Positions 20,879 through 32,100 of a stretch of DNA of 64,000 nucleotides are shown piece by piece. The stretch lies in the NCBI GenBank assembly GCA_003254905.1, contig QANU01030043.1:1-64000 (forward strand), written 5' to 3'. This stretch comes from Nissolia schottii (Eukaryota; Streptophyta; Magnoliopsida; Fabales; Fabaceae). The number at the start of each line of letters is the position of its first letter. The stretch's first letter is position 1. Made by a program: the position numbers and the translations under genes. The notes below the pieces were generated by a model. That model was not told the origin of the DNA. It saw only the letters and a list, made by a program, of their open reading frames with translations, and did not search any database.

Positions 20879-20881
20879 TAA

Positions 20882-22046
20882 ATTTGTAAGAAAATTGTTT
20901 AGCAAAGTAAATTCACAAGAAAATTTATAGCAAAGTAATTTGCATGAAAATTTGCAGCAAAGTATATTAGCAAGAAAATATGCTACAAACAATCCACAAC
21001 AAAATAATTTGAAAGAAAATCCATAGCAAAATAAATTCATAAGAAAATCAATAGCAAAGTAATTGGCATGAAAATCTGCAGCAAAGTAAATTCGGAAGAA
21101 AATCAACATAGTCGTGAAAGATCTGAAGCCGTGACCACCACTTGCCCTTGCATCATCACCAAAATTGGAAATCTGAAGCCGTGACCACCATCTACCCTTT
21201 CTTTGCACAAAATTTCATATTTGAAGCAAATCTTGCCCGCCTGCGTCACGAGTGCCACCACACGACGAGGCGGCAATGCGGGATCTAGAGAAGGTAGATG
21301 ACCTTAATCCATCTTTGAGCTAGAGCTAGAGCTAAAGGAGATGGTGGACGCACTACATTGGATATAGAAAAGTGGCGGCGCAAATGAGATATGAAACAAT
21401 AGTGACACGATGGATCTGGAGTCTAGGCAACATGGTAGATTTGGAGTAGCAACAAAGAGACAGATCTGAAATGACGATGACTAGTAATAGCTCGAGCGGG
21501 AAGACGACTAGACGCCTTTGGATAGGTGGTGGGAAGGTGGTTGTATGGTTGCTGTATTGGGGGTGGAGGAAGGAGAAATAGGATAAAAGAGTATAGAAAA
21601 GGTTTGGAGGTGGTGTGACGTCATTGTCTCATGGAAGGGAGAAGTAAAGTAGTCGAAGAAGAGGGAACAAGTTAAAGAGATGAGGGGAAGAGAAATGGGG
21701 AAGGAGGAGTGAGGAAAGGTTTAGTTGAATTATTATACTAACTTTAATGATTACCATAGACCCATTTTTTTTAACAAGGCGCATCAACACCATAATATGC
21801 TAGGATCATCTTAGAATTTGCCAAATTTTGGATGCATCACTTATGTTTCAATTTCTCTATCGCAATGCATAAAGATGAGACCTCAATGAAGGTTAAGAAT
21901 ATTTGTTGGTTATGGATGCCCTAAAATATCTTGAACCAATGCATGACGATTACTTATGACAAAGTTTTCTAATTGTTTTTATGAAACAAATTTCTCAACA
22001 TTACGGAGAGAAAATAAATAGATGAAAAGAAAAATTACATAAAATA
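20882..22046. other. Intergenic, no gene recognised
   Basis: The first part continues the degenerate GCAAAGTAAATT / AAGAAAATC repetition. The later part (21240-21730) is purine-rich. No open frame has a recognisable domain. Confidence 0.5.
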
Positions 22047-22266
22047 TGTTAAACATCGTGGAAAAATAGATAAATGACACACCAGAAAATATAGGAAAAA
22101 GATAGATAATAGATAAATAACAATTGTATTATCTGAGTTGTCTGAGTTAATTTACAATAGAAGGTGAGCGTATTTATAGGCTGAAAACACAACGACCAAA
22201 ACTCAACCAAAAACAAATCACAATCAAATCAAATCAAATCAAACATTATATATATTATTCTTAACA
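22047..22266 (-). repeat. Ty1/copia-type 3' LTR with polypurine tract
   Basis: On the minus strand a polypurine tract (TTGAGGGAGGG) at 22277-22267 is followed by TGTTAAGAATAAT and the stretch ends GTTTAACA at 22047, giving a 220-base LTR bounded TG...CA. A TATA-like CCTATAAATACG lies inside. Just before the tract the minus strand reads DKLKAHGALA, reminiscent of the end of copia RNase H. The rest of the element is lost or displaced by element C. Confidence 0.7.
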
Positions 22267-22361
22267 CCCTCCCTCAAGCTAAAGCTCCATGAGCTTTCAG
22301 CTTGTCACAAGCGAAGGTTGTTAAGGGAAAAAAAAGAGCGGTGTCAAGGGCTTGTCCGGAA

Positions 22362-22541
22362 AACATCGGCGACTGCACAGAGGCAGCAATAGGCAACATC
22401 GGAGACTGCACGGAGCCAGCGACAATGGCAGCGGTAGCTAACATCGGAGACTGCACGGAGGCAGGGATTATGGAAAATATCGGAGAATGAACGGAAGCAG
22501 CGATATGCAACATCGGAGACTACACAGAGGCAACATTAGGC
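22362..22541. repeat. Minisatellite, about 33-45 base units, five copies
   Basis: Units start with AACATCGGAGACTGCAC or close variants at about 22362, 22395, 22440, 22474 and 22508. The array stays open on both strands (for example NIGDCTEA on +), which is a consequence of the unit structure. It lies between the copia polypurine tract and the LTR of element C and may belong to the copia element. Confidence 0.8.
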
Positions 22542-22570
22542 AACATGAAGAATTGAGGAGTAGCGGCAGA

Positions 22571-23465
22571 TGCAACATCCCAGCTAACTGCCTATGCTCG
22601 AGTCATAAGCAATGCTCACTAGGTTGTCGATCACTTGGTGGAATTACTTATAGTCCTTCATTATCTTTTTTGCAAATACAGAGTTACGAAAAATATGGAC
22701 CATTTTGAAATATTCCTACAGGTTATCTATTACTAAAGTATGAGCCACGCGTGAATCGAGACATATAATACAAACGATAGAGCCTGAGCTTATAGGGGTA
22801 ATCTCTTATGATATTAACAGGTATAATAGGCAGTTATTACACAATCTTGGTCCATCACACTTATTCACATCAACAGTAGAGTAGTATAATAGTTTACATA
22901 CAGGTGTCACATACGCATATCAAAATACAGATCCAAAATGAAACTAAACTATGTAGTCTTCAAGCTGGGTCCTCGGTCGGATGGCACTTGGCTTCTTACG
23001 GCTCCACGGGTGGTTCTCCATACGGCTCCTCATAGTCCTCATAGCCCTCGCCTGCTCTTGGAAGCATAAGCGAGTGGGGGTGAGAACATTCATCTTCAGT
23101 GGGTTACCTTAACGTTAGGGTATCTTGTTAACTCTCTTAAGAACTAGGCCGCTCAGGAGATCTCTATATTCTCATGCATACTAGTATCCTACACATTATT
23201 CTCTTGCCTAGGATCCTGAACGGATTTATCTAAGTTACTAGGTGACTGGGGAGGTCTAGTCTTTCTTATCTAGGTTCTCAAGCTCGTTAGCTTTACGTAC
23301 AGTTAAGAACATACTAATCGTTGCGGGTCGTTCCCTTGACGTTACATGATGCATCAACAGTTATAAATACATATCTACGTACATACTAACATACATACAT
23401 ACATTCATTCATTCACACATGTATAAATACATAGTGCATGGGGGACTTGGGAATCTCTTACGGAT
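22571..23465 (-). repeat. Element C 3' LTR
   Basis: About 895 bases. It matches 31622-32100 over the first 480 or so bases and the remnant at 628-850. On the minus strand it ends TGTTGCA at 22571. The start near 23465 follows the pol tail GTKFRGRNFS; no clean TG is seen there. Confidence 0.75.
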
Positions 23466-26400
23466 AGTTAGAAAAATTTCGCCCTCGAAATTTCGTACCT
23501 TCGAATAGCTCGAGAGAGGCTGCCTTCATGTTCGTCTCCAGCTCCCAAGTTTGTTCTTCTACCGTCCCGTTCTCCCAGATTACGCGCACCATCAGAATTT
23601 CCTTATTGCGCGTCTTCCGAGTCTTACGATCGATAATCTTTTGCGGCATCAGCGGCAAGGCAAGGTCTTCTCTTAGTACGATTTTCTCCAGCTGTAGTAC
23701 ATGATCCGGAGAGGCATAGTACTTCCTCAGTTGGGACACATGAAAGACAGTATGAACGTTGGCAGATTTTGCGGAAGAGCTATTCGGTATGCCACTGGTC
23801 CAACGCGCTCCAAAATCTGAAAGGGTACAATGAACCGGGGACTTAGCTTCTTGACCTTCATGGCCCTTCCAATACCTGTGGTAGGGGTAACCTTCAAGAA
23901 GACGCGGTCTCCTTCTTGAAATTCCAGCGGCCTTCTTCGCACGTCGGCATAGCTCTTCTGACGACTCTGCGCCTTGAGGATTCGCTGCTTGATCCGTTGT
24001 ATGCATTCTTCCGGTTCTTGCGTTTCTTCTGGGCCCAAGTACCTATATTGTCGGCCGTCATTCCAGCATGAGGGTGATGGGCACTTTCGGCCACAGAGTG
24101 CTTCGAAAGGAGCCATGCCAATACTAGCATGGTGGCTGTTGTATGCAAACTCCACAAACGGTAACAGTTCATCCCAATAACTGGGCGAAATGAGCGCACA
24201 CACTCTCAGCATGTCTTCTAAGGTCTGAATTGTCCTCTCGGTCTGTCCATCCGTCTGGGGATGATAGGCCGTGCTCAACAGTAGTTGGGTCCCATACGCC
24301 TTCTGAAAAGTCGTCCAAAAACGGGACATGAATCGTGGATCCCTGTCTGATACAATGGACGACGGCACGCCGTGTATCCTCACCATTTCTTTTATGTAGA
24401 GTTGCACGAATTTTTCCAGGGGTAGTTCAACCTTACCGGAATAAAATGGGTAGACTTGGTAAGTCTGTCAACAATCACCTAGAGGGCATCCACTCCCCTC
24501 GTCGTACGCAGCAGTCCCGATACAAAGTCCATGGAGATACCGTCCCACTTCCATTCTGGTACTTCCAGAGGATGTGGCAGTCCGGGTGGCTTCCGGTGTT
24601 CCACCTTTGCCTTTTGGCACACTAGACACTTTTGTACCCAATCCTCCACGTCTCGCTTTAAGCCTGGCCATCGAAACATTTCTTTAAATCACGATACAGT
24701 TTGGTGATACCGAGATGCAGGATGAACTTTCTTTTATGTCCCTTGTGCAGGATGTCTCTTCGTAGGGTACCTTCGTCGGGTACGCAGATCCAGTTGTTGA
24801 AGCGTATGATTCAATTACTGTCTACCTTAGCTTCCTTGACTTTCCGTTCCTTGACTGCTCTAGCAAAATTTTGCCAGAGGCCCTCCTGGCAATGCTCCTG
24901 GGACTGCGTTATTCTTCGCCTGAAACTACTGGTAATCTGCAGCGAACCTAACTTGATGCCGTTGTCCTGCAGAACGACTCCCAGGTTAAGATCTCGAAAG
25001 TCTTCCCACAATTTGGCCTCCTTTGCCATCATCTGGGCCAGGTGCATGGCTTTCCAACTTAGCGCATCTGCTACTACATTTGCCTTTCCTTGAAGAATTC
25101 CATCCACCTTCGCTGTCTCATGTTCAACTCCTTCTGGTCGAAGAGGTACTAGAGGCTCTTATGGTCTAAGAACACCTCAAATCGAACTCCATACAAGTAG
25201 TGCCTCCATATCTTCAACGTGAACACCACCGCGGCTAGCTCTAAGTCATGGGTAGGGTAATTCACCTCGTGGGGTCTTAACTGTCTAGAGGCGTAAGCCA
25301 CCACTTAGCGATTCTGCATAAGCACGCACCCTAGTCCCATTCTTGAGGCATCGCAATACACTTCACACGGTGTATGCAGGTCTGGAAAAATTAACACAGG
25401 AGCCGTGGTCAATTTCTCCTTAAGCTTACGAAAGCTCTCCTCGCATTCCCGAGACCATTCAAACTTAACATCCTTGCGAGCTTGGTAAAGGGCAACGCCA
25501 TCTGATAAAATCCCTTGAGAAAATCCCGTGACTGAGGTGGGTCTTTCCCAGTCCTTTACAGCTGCAATTTTACTCGGATCCATCGAGATTCCTTGTTCTG
25601 ACACTACATGCCCCAAGAACTTCACACCCCTTGTCCAAAACTCGCATTTAGGAAGCTTAGCATATATCTGCTTTTCCCTCAAAATGTCCAGAACCAGCCT
25701 AAGGTGCTTAGCATGATCCTCCTCCGTCTCCGAGTATACCAAAATGTCATCAATGAAGACTATCACGTATTCATCCAAGTATGGTCTGAAGATCCGGTTC
25801 ATATAATCCATGAAGATCGCCGGGGCATTAGTTAACCCGAACGACATCACTGTGAACTCATAATGGCCATAGCGAGTCCTGAAAGCCGTCTTGGGAATAT
25901 CGTCGTCTGCCACCCTTATCTGATGGTAACCAGAGCGTAAATCAATTCTGGAGAATACCTTGGCGCCTCTGAGCTGATCCATCAAGTCATCTATCCTCGG
26001 TAACAGGTACTTGTTCTTAATGGTGACTTTTGTTTAGCTGCCGGAAGTCGATGCATAACCTCATCGAACCATCCTTCTTCTTCACGAACAAAACCGCTTG
26101 TCCAGTAGCTCCTCCAGCTACTTTTTTAGCTCCTGCAGCTCTACCGTAGACATACGATATGGTGCCATGGAAATTGGTCCAGCTCCCGGAACCAAGCTAA
26201 TAGAAAACTCCAATTCTCTCTTCGGGGGAAACTTTGGGATCTCCTCTTGAAATACATCCGGGTACTCACACACTATGGGGACTCGTGCTACGTCCTGCGT
26301 TGCCTCCACTTCTGATGAAGCTAGGAAGATGAAACTCTAATTTTCCAACGGGCAGCAGTACAAAACCACTGACTTCTCCTTAGGTGGTGGCGTGGCTGAT

Positions 26401-26743
26401 ATCACCGGCAGAAAGGTTACCAATTTCTTAGCGCAGTCCAAGATCACCTGGTTGTCGCGCAACCAATCCATCCCAAGAATGATATCCAAGCCCACTAAGG
26501 GTAAATAGAGAAGATCGGCTACAAACATCCTATTTTGTAGCCGGAGTGGACACTGGAGACATACTTGGCACGTCTCAACAGGTGGGCAGTAGGAGTAGAC
26601 ACCCTCAGTGTGTAGGGTAGTGCTACGGGGAACAGACCTAATCTCTTAACATTATCATAGGAAATAAAAGAGTGTGACGCTCCCAAATCATACAACACAG
26701 TCAAAGTACTACCCAACATTGTTCACTTACCCATGATCAAGCC
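23466..26743 (-). pseudogene. Element C pol (PR, RT, RNase H, IN, chromodomain)
   Basis: Read right to left. Protease 26719-26340 (VLYDLGASHSFIS and VGLDIILGMDWL). RT 26310-25430 ([15 protein letters not shown] and catalytic [12 protein letters not shown]). RNase H 25400-24810 ([13 protein letters not shown] and ADALSWKA). Integrase zinc region near 24670-24600 (CLVCQKAK). Integrase core 24470-24100 (SDRDPRFMSRFW, STAYHPQTDGQTERT). C-terminal RPLEFQEGDRVFLKV, then a chromodomain-like VRVIWENGTVEEQTWE near 23590 and a GTKFRGRNF end. Domain order PR-RT-RH-IN is Ty3/gypsy. Several frameshifts and stops break the frame, so it is a pseudogene. Its RT/RNase H boundary is very close to the fragment at 270-548. 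Confidence 0.9.
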
Positions 26744-26748
26744 TTCAG

Positions 26749-27986
26749 TGTAACACCGTAGCTAACTGTTTACGCGTACGTCGCAAACAACGCTTACTAG
26801 GTTGTTATCTGCTTTGGTTGGGGTTACTTTTAGCCCTTAGTTTTACACTTGAAAATATTTCTTACTTGAAAATATGGACCGTTTTGAAACTTTTTCGTTC
26901 TATACGTGTATTATAAAATATGAGGCTCGCGTCAGATAGAATTTATAATGCAAGCGTTAAAACTTTATACTACACGAATAATTGCTCCAATATAACAACA
27001 TCAAACAATAAGCAAACAAATGGTCCATAGCATATCATCACCAACATAAATATACATCAAAGTCACATAAAAGAAATCCTAACCACAGGTATTTCTAGCA
27101 CAAAACACAGCTCAACACATCTTAAATCACATAGACAGTGATTATGTCGGTTTACCCACTTTTTCCTAGTGTCGATGCTTCCTACGACTTCTAGCTTGCT
27201 ATGGTGCCTTCTAACTCCTCTTGGGCTGAGTTTCCTCAAGCTTTATCCAAGGATTTTGAGGGTTCTTTGTGAGCTTAAGTTAGGGGATTTCTGAAGAACA
27301 GGAACTAGGTTGTGTATAGGAAGTGTCTGGTCTCTATTTTGACTGAATAACAGTCGATTGTGTAATCGGACAGAGCTTTGGCTAGGTTTTCCAATTTTTG
27401 CACAAAATTTCTGATTTGAGGGGTATTTATAGGCCTCTTGGCCAAATTTTACTTTCCAATTTTGCCCTTGGGGCAAAATTTCCAAAATGCCCTTATTTTG
27501 TCCTTATTCCAAATGTCATTTTCATGACTCATTAGGTTTGAAGGTTGACTTGGCCAAGTGGGCTGCTTCATGGCCGATCCTTTTGTTGTTCCTTGGCTGA
27601 TTTTGTGGCCAAAATTTTACGGGCTCCGACAGATCAATTTTGATTAGGTTTTTGGCATTTCTGGTCTCGGTACTTTGCGTACGGAAATATTTCGATCACA
27701 TCCTTGTGATCTCCTAATTTTTCCTAAGTAATATTCTAGGGTCACTTAGGTATTTATAAATTCTCATCTGTAGCCGTACCTTTTACGGATACTTTAGACG
27801 CGCAGTTGTGTTCAGACAGCAAAAAAGGTTTATTCTAGTGTCTGCAGGATTTTGAGAAAACGTACAGAATCATTTCTACAGACATTTTAACCTAAAATGT
27901 CATATTTCAAATGGTTTATCTTTCACTAGAAATTCCTAGGCATTTATCTAGCGACATTTTCACTAAGGAGAAAGCGGGATGTTATA
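26749..27986 (-). repeat. Element D 3' LTR
   Basis: 1238 bases, a close match to 29388-30624 (shared GCGTACGTCGCAAA, ACTAGGTTGTTATCTGC and CTAAGGAGAAAGCGGGATGT). It starts TGTAACACC and ends GTTATA where the other copy has GTTACA. Confidence 0.93.
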
Positions 27987-28074
27987 TTCCACCCCCCTTA
28001 GAAAAATTTCGTCCCCGAAATTTCAAGCGTTGCTAGGGTTTTAGATACATTGTCGTTTTCCTACTCTTTACAAC

Positions 28075-29247
28075 TTACTCACCTTGAATGAATCCTTCCT
28101 CGTTCTGTGCTTCTTCGGCCGCTATGGTGAAAACGCGTCCTCGTTGTTGTGCCCGAGGTAGGGTGGCTGTGCAATCTCTGGCGAAATGCCCACTCCTCCC
28201 ACATCGATGGCAGATATTCTGTTGGGTTGCGGGTTGGGCCGCTGTACAGACCCTATCGAAATGGCCAGTCTTGCTGCATCGATGGCAAACCTCCTTTTCC
28301 GCTCGACAAACTCCGCGGTGTTGTCCACCACACCTTTGACAAGGTAGTAGGTGCTCTTCTCCTTTTGGTGGTTGTGGTCTTGATTATTCTGGCAGGTACT
28401 GGTCTTGAGTTTGTCTCGACTCCTGTTGTTGAGGTTGAAAAGGTCTCATTGTCTCCTGATTGTGAGTCTTGCTTATATTAGAAAAAGGGGTTTGGAAAGA
28501 ACTTTTCTTCCTAGGTTCCCATTGTGAGCTCTCTAAGTCCACCATCTTTCTTTTATTCTTTACTACCTCCAAACTCTTATTCGCCTCCTCCTGCGCCAGA
28601 CACCGATTTACCAAGACGGCGTAATCTGGCATGCACCATGTATGAATGAACACTTTCAACTCCGGTCTTAGCCCCTGTTGATACCTTTTGCACTTCCACT
28701 GCTTGCTTGGACGAATTTGGTAGGTGCTAGAATATCGGCATAACCGCTCAAACTTGACCGTGTATTCTACCACGGTCATCGTCCCCTGCCTAAGCTCTAG
28801 AAATTCCGCCTCCTTATGATCTTGTAACTCTTACAGAAGGTACTTTTCCTTAAACACAGTTGTAAATTGATCCCAAGTGACTGGATCTTCCTGCTGCTCC
28901 ATGAGAAGTCTAGTCATTTCCCACCACTCACTTGCAGCCCCTTCTAGTCTTCTTGCTGCAAACTTAACCTTCTGCGTTTCTGTGCATGCGACATCCTCAA
29001 AGGCTTGCTCCATTTTCCTAATCCAACTATGGACCATATTTGGATCCATCATTCCTTCAAATCTCTGCGGTTTAGCCTTCATGAATTGGATGTACTTTCG
29101 GCCGTCAACTTCTTGGGGTGTTAGCGGAGGTTCTCTCTGAACCATAGAAGTAGCTATCCGTGCATTGACCCGAGTCATCTCCCGGAGGATATCAGCGAGA
29201 TCCGCTGATTCATGGTTACGTTGTGCTGGATCTCTATGGGGTGGCAT
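28075..29247 (-). pseudogene. Element D Gag with two zinc knuckles
   Basis: Starts MPPHRDPAQRN at 29247. The capsid-like region carries RFEGMMDPNMVHSWI, MEQAFEDV, ARRLEGAASEWWE and TWDQFTTVFKEKYLL, typical of plant gypsy retrotrans_gag domains. A stop follows at about 28830. The second part continues in frame or nearly so (MTVVEYTVKFERLCRYSS, GLRPELK). Near 28160-28290, in another frame, two CCHC knuckles are readable (CHRCSKTGHFDRVC and CHRCGRSGHFARDC). The frame then ends at a TAA at 28077-28075. Thus Gag is complete in domain content but broken by at least one stop and a frameshift. In intact elements Gag binds the RNA and builds the particle. Confidence 0.85.
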
Positions 29248-29387
29248 GGCTAACTATTCTACCTGCATAGATCCCGAGTTGATCAGGCTCAAGACAGGCT
29301 AGTAGAGTCATACACGGTTATCATGCCTGAAAGCATAGTGCAGCTCAGTCCTCAGGCTCACTTGGACCAAACTGCTCTGATACCAAA

Positions 29388-30624
29388 TGTAACACCCTAG
29401 CTAACTATTTACGCGTACGTCGCAAATAATGCTTACTAGGTTGTTATCTGCTTTGGTTGGGGTTACTTTTAGCCCCTAGTTTTACACTTGAAAATATTTC
29501 TTACTTGAAAATATGGACCGTTTTGAAACTTTTTCGTTCTATACGTGTATTATAAAATATGAGGCTCCCGTCAGATAGAATTTATAATGCAAGCGTTAAA
29601 ACTTTATACTACACGAATAATTGCTCCAATATAACAACATCAAACAATAAGCAAACAAGTGGTCCATAGCATATCATCACCAACATAAATATACATCAAA
29701 GTCACATAAAAGAAATCCTAACCATAGGTATTTCTAGCACAAAACACAGCTCAACACATCTAAAATCACATAGACAGTGATTATGTCAGTTTACCCACTT
29801 TTTCCTGGTGTCGATGCTTCCTACGACTTCTAGCTTGCGATGGTGCCTTCTAACTCCTCTTGGGATGAGTTTCCTCAAGCTTTATCCAAGGATTTTGAGG
29901 GTTCTTTGTGAGCTTAGGTTCGGGGATTTCTGAAGAACAGGAACTAGGTTGTGTATAGGAAGTGTCGGGTCTTTGTTTTGACTGAATAACAGTTGATTGT
30001 GTAATCGGACAGAGCTTTGGCTAGGTTTTCTAATTTTTACACAAAATTTCTGATTTGAGGGGTATTTATAGGCCTCTTGGCGGAATTTTACTTTCCAATT
30101 TTGCCCTTGGGGCAAAATTCCCAAAATGCCCTTATTTTGTCCTTATTCTAATGTCATTTTCATGACTCATTAGGTTTGAAGGTTGACTTTGCCAAGTGGG
30201 CTGCTTCATGGCCGATCCTTTTGTTGATCCTTGGCTGATTTTGTGGCCAAAATTTTACGGGCTCCGAAAGATCAATTTTGATCAGGTTTTTGGCATTTCC
30301 GGTCTCGGTACTTTGTGTACGGAAATATTCTGATCACATCCTTGTGATCTCCTAATTTGTCCTAAGTAATATTCTAGGGTCACTTGGGTATTTATAAATT
30401 CTCATCTGTAGCTGTACCTTTTACGGATACTTTAGACGCGCGGTTGTGTTCAGACAGCAAAAAGGGTTTATTCTAGTGTCTGTAGAATTTTGGGAAAACG
30501 TACAGAATTATTTCTACTGACATTTTAACCTAAAAGGTCATATTTCTAATGGTTTATCCTTCAATAGAAATTCCTAGGCATTTATCTAGCGATATTTTCA
30601 CTAAGGAGAAAGCGGGATGTTACA
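29388..30624 (-). repeat. Element D 5' LTR
   Basis: 1237 bases with TGTAACACC start and TGTTACA end on the + strand. The internal PBS follows on the minus strand. Confidence 0.93.
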
Positions 30625-30629
30625 TTTAG

Positions 30630-31452
30630 CGTCCTCTGCCTCTCCCCCAGATAAGGTGAAAACCCGTCCTTGCTGCTGAGTTGGCGGTAGAAGTGTTGGG
30701 CACTGCCTGGCAATGTGGCCTCCCTGCTCACGTCTAAAACATACATTTTGCCCGGCGTAGCATTCCCCCTGGTGGAGCCTCCCACATTTCGGACATGGTG
30801 GCCTGAATTCTCGGTCTGGCTGGACTCCTCGGACCTCTTGCCCAGAGTTTCTCATAACGCCACCCTGCTGCAGTGGTCTAACTACTGGCTGTTGGCGCCT
30901 AATCAACTACTACGGGGGCCTAGGGAATCCTGGTCCCCTCGGGACCAGTGGTCTCACCGCCCATTGCTTTGTCTCAAAAGAAACTGTCCTCTACTCCTGC
31001 TGGGGAACGGAGCCTCAAAGTACCATCTTGGTCTCTGTGCTTGCGATGAACTCCCTTGCTCCTCCATCCTCCTCTTATCCCTCGCGTTTCTGGCCCCGGT
31101 CAAGTTCTTGGTTGATTCTTCCAACGTCATACACTTGCTGACTAGGAGAGCATAGTCCTGGATATCCCAATGATTGGTGACCATTTGAAGTTCCTCCTTC
31201 AATCCCCTCTAAAATTTCCCGCACTTCCACGCTTCGTCGGGGTGCAGCTGATAGGTGGAGGAATAGCGGCACAATATCTGGAAAGCAGACGTGTATTCAG
31301 TGCGCGGTGGCCGCTGCCATTTGGGCGGTTGCTTCAGATTGAGCGTGAGTGGCTTGAGCCTGTGCCTGAGTAGCCTGGCCCATTTCTTTAAGAATTTCAG
31401 CAAAATCTATCGCTTCCATCATGCGCTGTGTATAGTCTTTCCTAGGAGGCAT
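30630..31452 (-). pseudogene. Element C gag, internally deleted
   Basis: Begins MPPRKDYTQRMMEAIDF at 31452 and stays open for about 55 codons until a TGA near 31300. The sequence then jumps to the C-terminal capsid region in shifted frames (YSSTYQL, KEELQMVTNHWDIQDYALLVSKC) and nucleocapsid knuckles (CPKCGRLHQGEC and a degraded CFRREQGGHIARQC). Compared with Gag of element D, roughly 100 residues of the capsid core are missing. The second knuckle lacks its second cysteine (R for C). Element D is inserted just after GRVFTLSGGEAEDA. Confidence 0.82.
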
Positions 31453-31621
31453 GGTGCTCTACTGTACCTGCACATATCCCGAGTTGATCAGGCTTAAGAA
31501 AAGCAAGCACACATATCTCAGCACATATAACTTAGCAGGATGTACACCGTAATTCATGCCCAGAAGCGTAGTGCAGCTCAATCCATAGGCTCATGTAGGA
31601 CCAAACTGCTTTGATACCAAC

Positions 31622-32100
31622 TGCAACATCCCAGCTAACTGCCTATGCTCGAGTCATAAGCAATGCTCACTAGGTTGTCGATCACTTGGTGGGATTACTT
31701 ATAATCCTTCATTATCTTTTTGCAGATACAGAGTGACGGGAAAATATGGACCATTTTGAAATATTCCTACAGGTTATCTATTACTAAAGTATGAGCCGCG
31801 CGTGAATCGAGACATATAATACAAAGGAGAGCCTGAGCTTATAGGGGTAATCTCTTATGATATTAACAAGTATAATAGGCAGTTATTACACAATCTTGGT
31901 CCATCACACGTATTCATATCAATAGTAGAGTAGTATAATAGTTTACATACGCATATCAAAATACATATCCAAAATGAAACTAAACTATGTGGTCTTCAAG
32001 CTGGGTCCTCGGTTGGATGGCACATGGCTTCTTACGGCTCCACGGGTGGTTCTCCATATGGCTCTTCATAGTCCTCATACCCCTCGCCTGCTCCTGGAAG
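31622..32100 (-). repeat. Element C 5' LTR, truncated
   Basis: Matches the 3' LTR from TGCAACATCCCAGC to about CCTGGAAG at 32100, then similarity stops. About 400 bases of the U3 side are missing and replaced by a different repeat. Confidence 0.85.

Larger units (their letters stand above)
26749..30624 (-). mobile_element. Element D: gag-only LTR element inside C
   Basis: LTRs of about 1.23 kb at 26749-27986 and 29388-30624 flank a 1.4-kb internal region on the minus strand. Flanks carry TTCAG (26744-26748) and TTTAG (30625-30629), a plausible 5-bp duplication with one transition. PBS TGGTATCAGAGC lies at 29385-29374, and a polypurine tract TTTCTAAGGGGGG precedes the 3' LTR near 28000. The internal region holds Gag only, followed within about 90 bases by the typical 3' terminus (FGDEIFL-like, AATTTCGGGGACGAAATTT). 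Protease to integrase are absent, so the element depends on enzymes supplied in trans. Confidence 0.88.
22571..32100 (-). mobile_element. Element C: chromovirus-type Ty3/gypsy, split by D
   Basis: A minus-strand element. 3' LTR about 22571-23465, pol 23466-26743, gag 30630-31452, 5' LTR 31622-32100 (truncated). The LTRs share the TGCAACATCCCAGCT end. The PBS TGGTATCAAAGC is on the minus strand at 31619-31608. Element D is inserted between gag and protease. A chromodomain-like tail at the end of pol places it among chromoviruses. Frameshifts and stops in pol, a deletion in gag and the truncated 5' LTR show that it is dead. Confidence 0.88.

Noticed and set aside
22274..22513. Small secreted-protein-like frame over the minisatellite
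   Set aside because: Open only because the repeat unit contains no stop; it lies in repeat DNA next to a copia terminus.
22362..22541. CRISPR-like array
   Set aside because: The nuclear plant context and variable, partly repeated intervals show a minisatellite; there are no uniform repeats with unique spacers and no cas genes.
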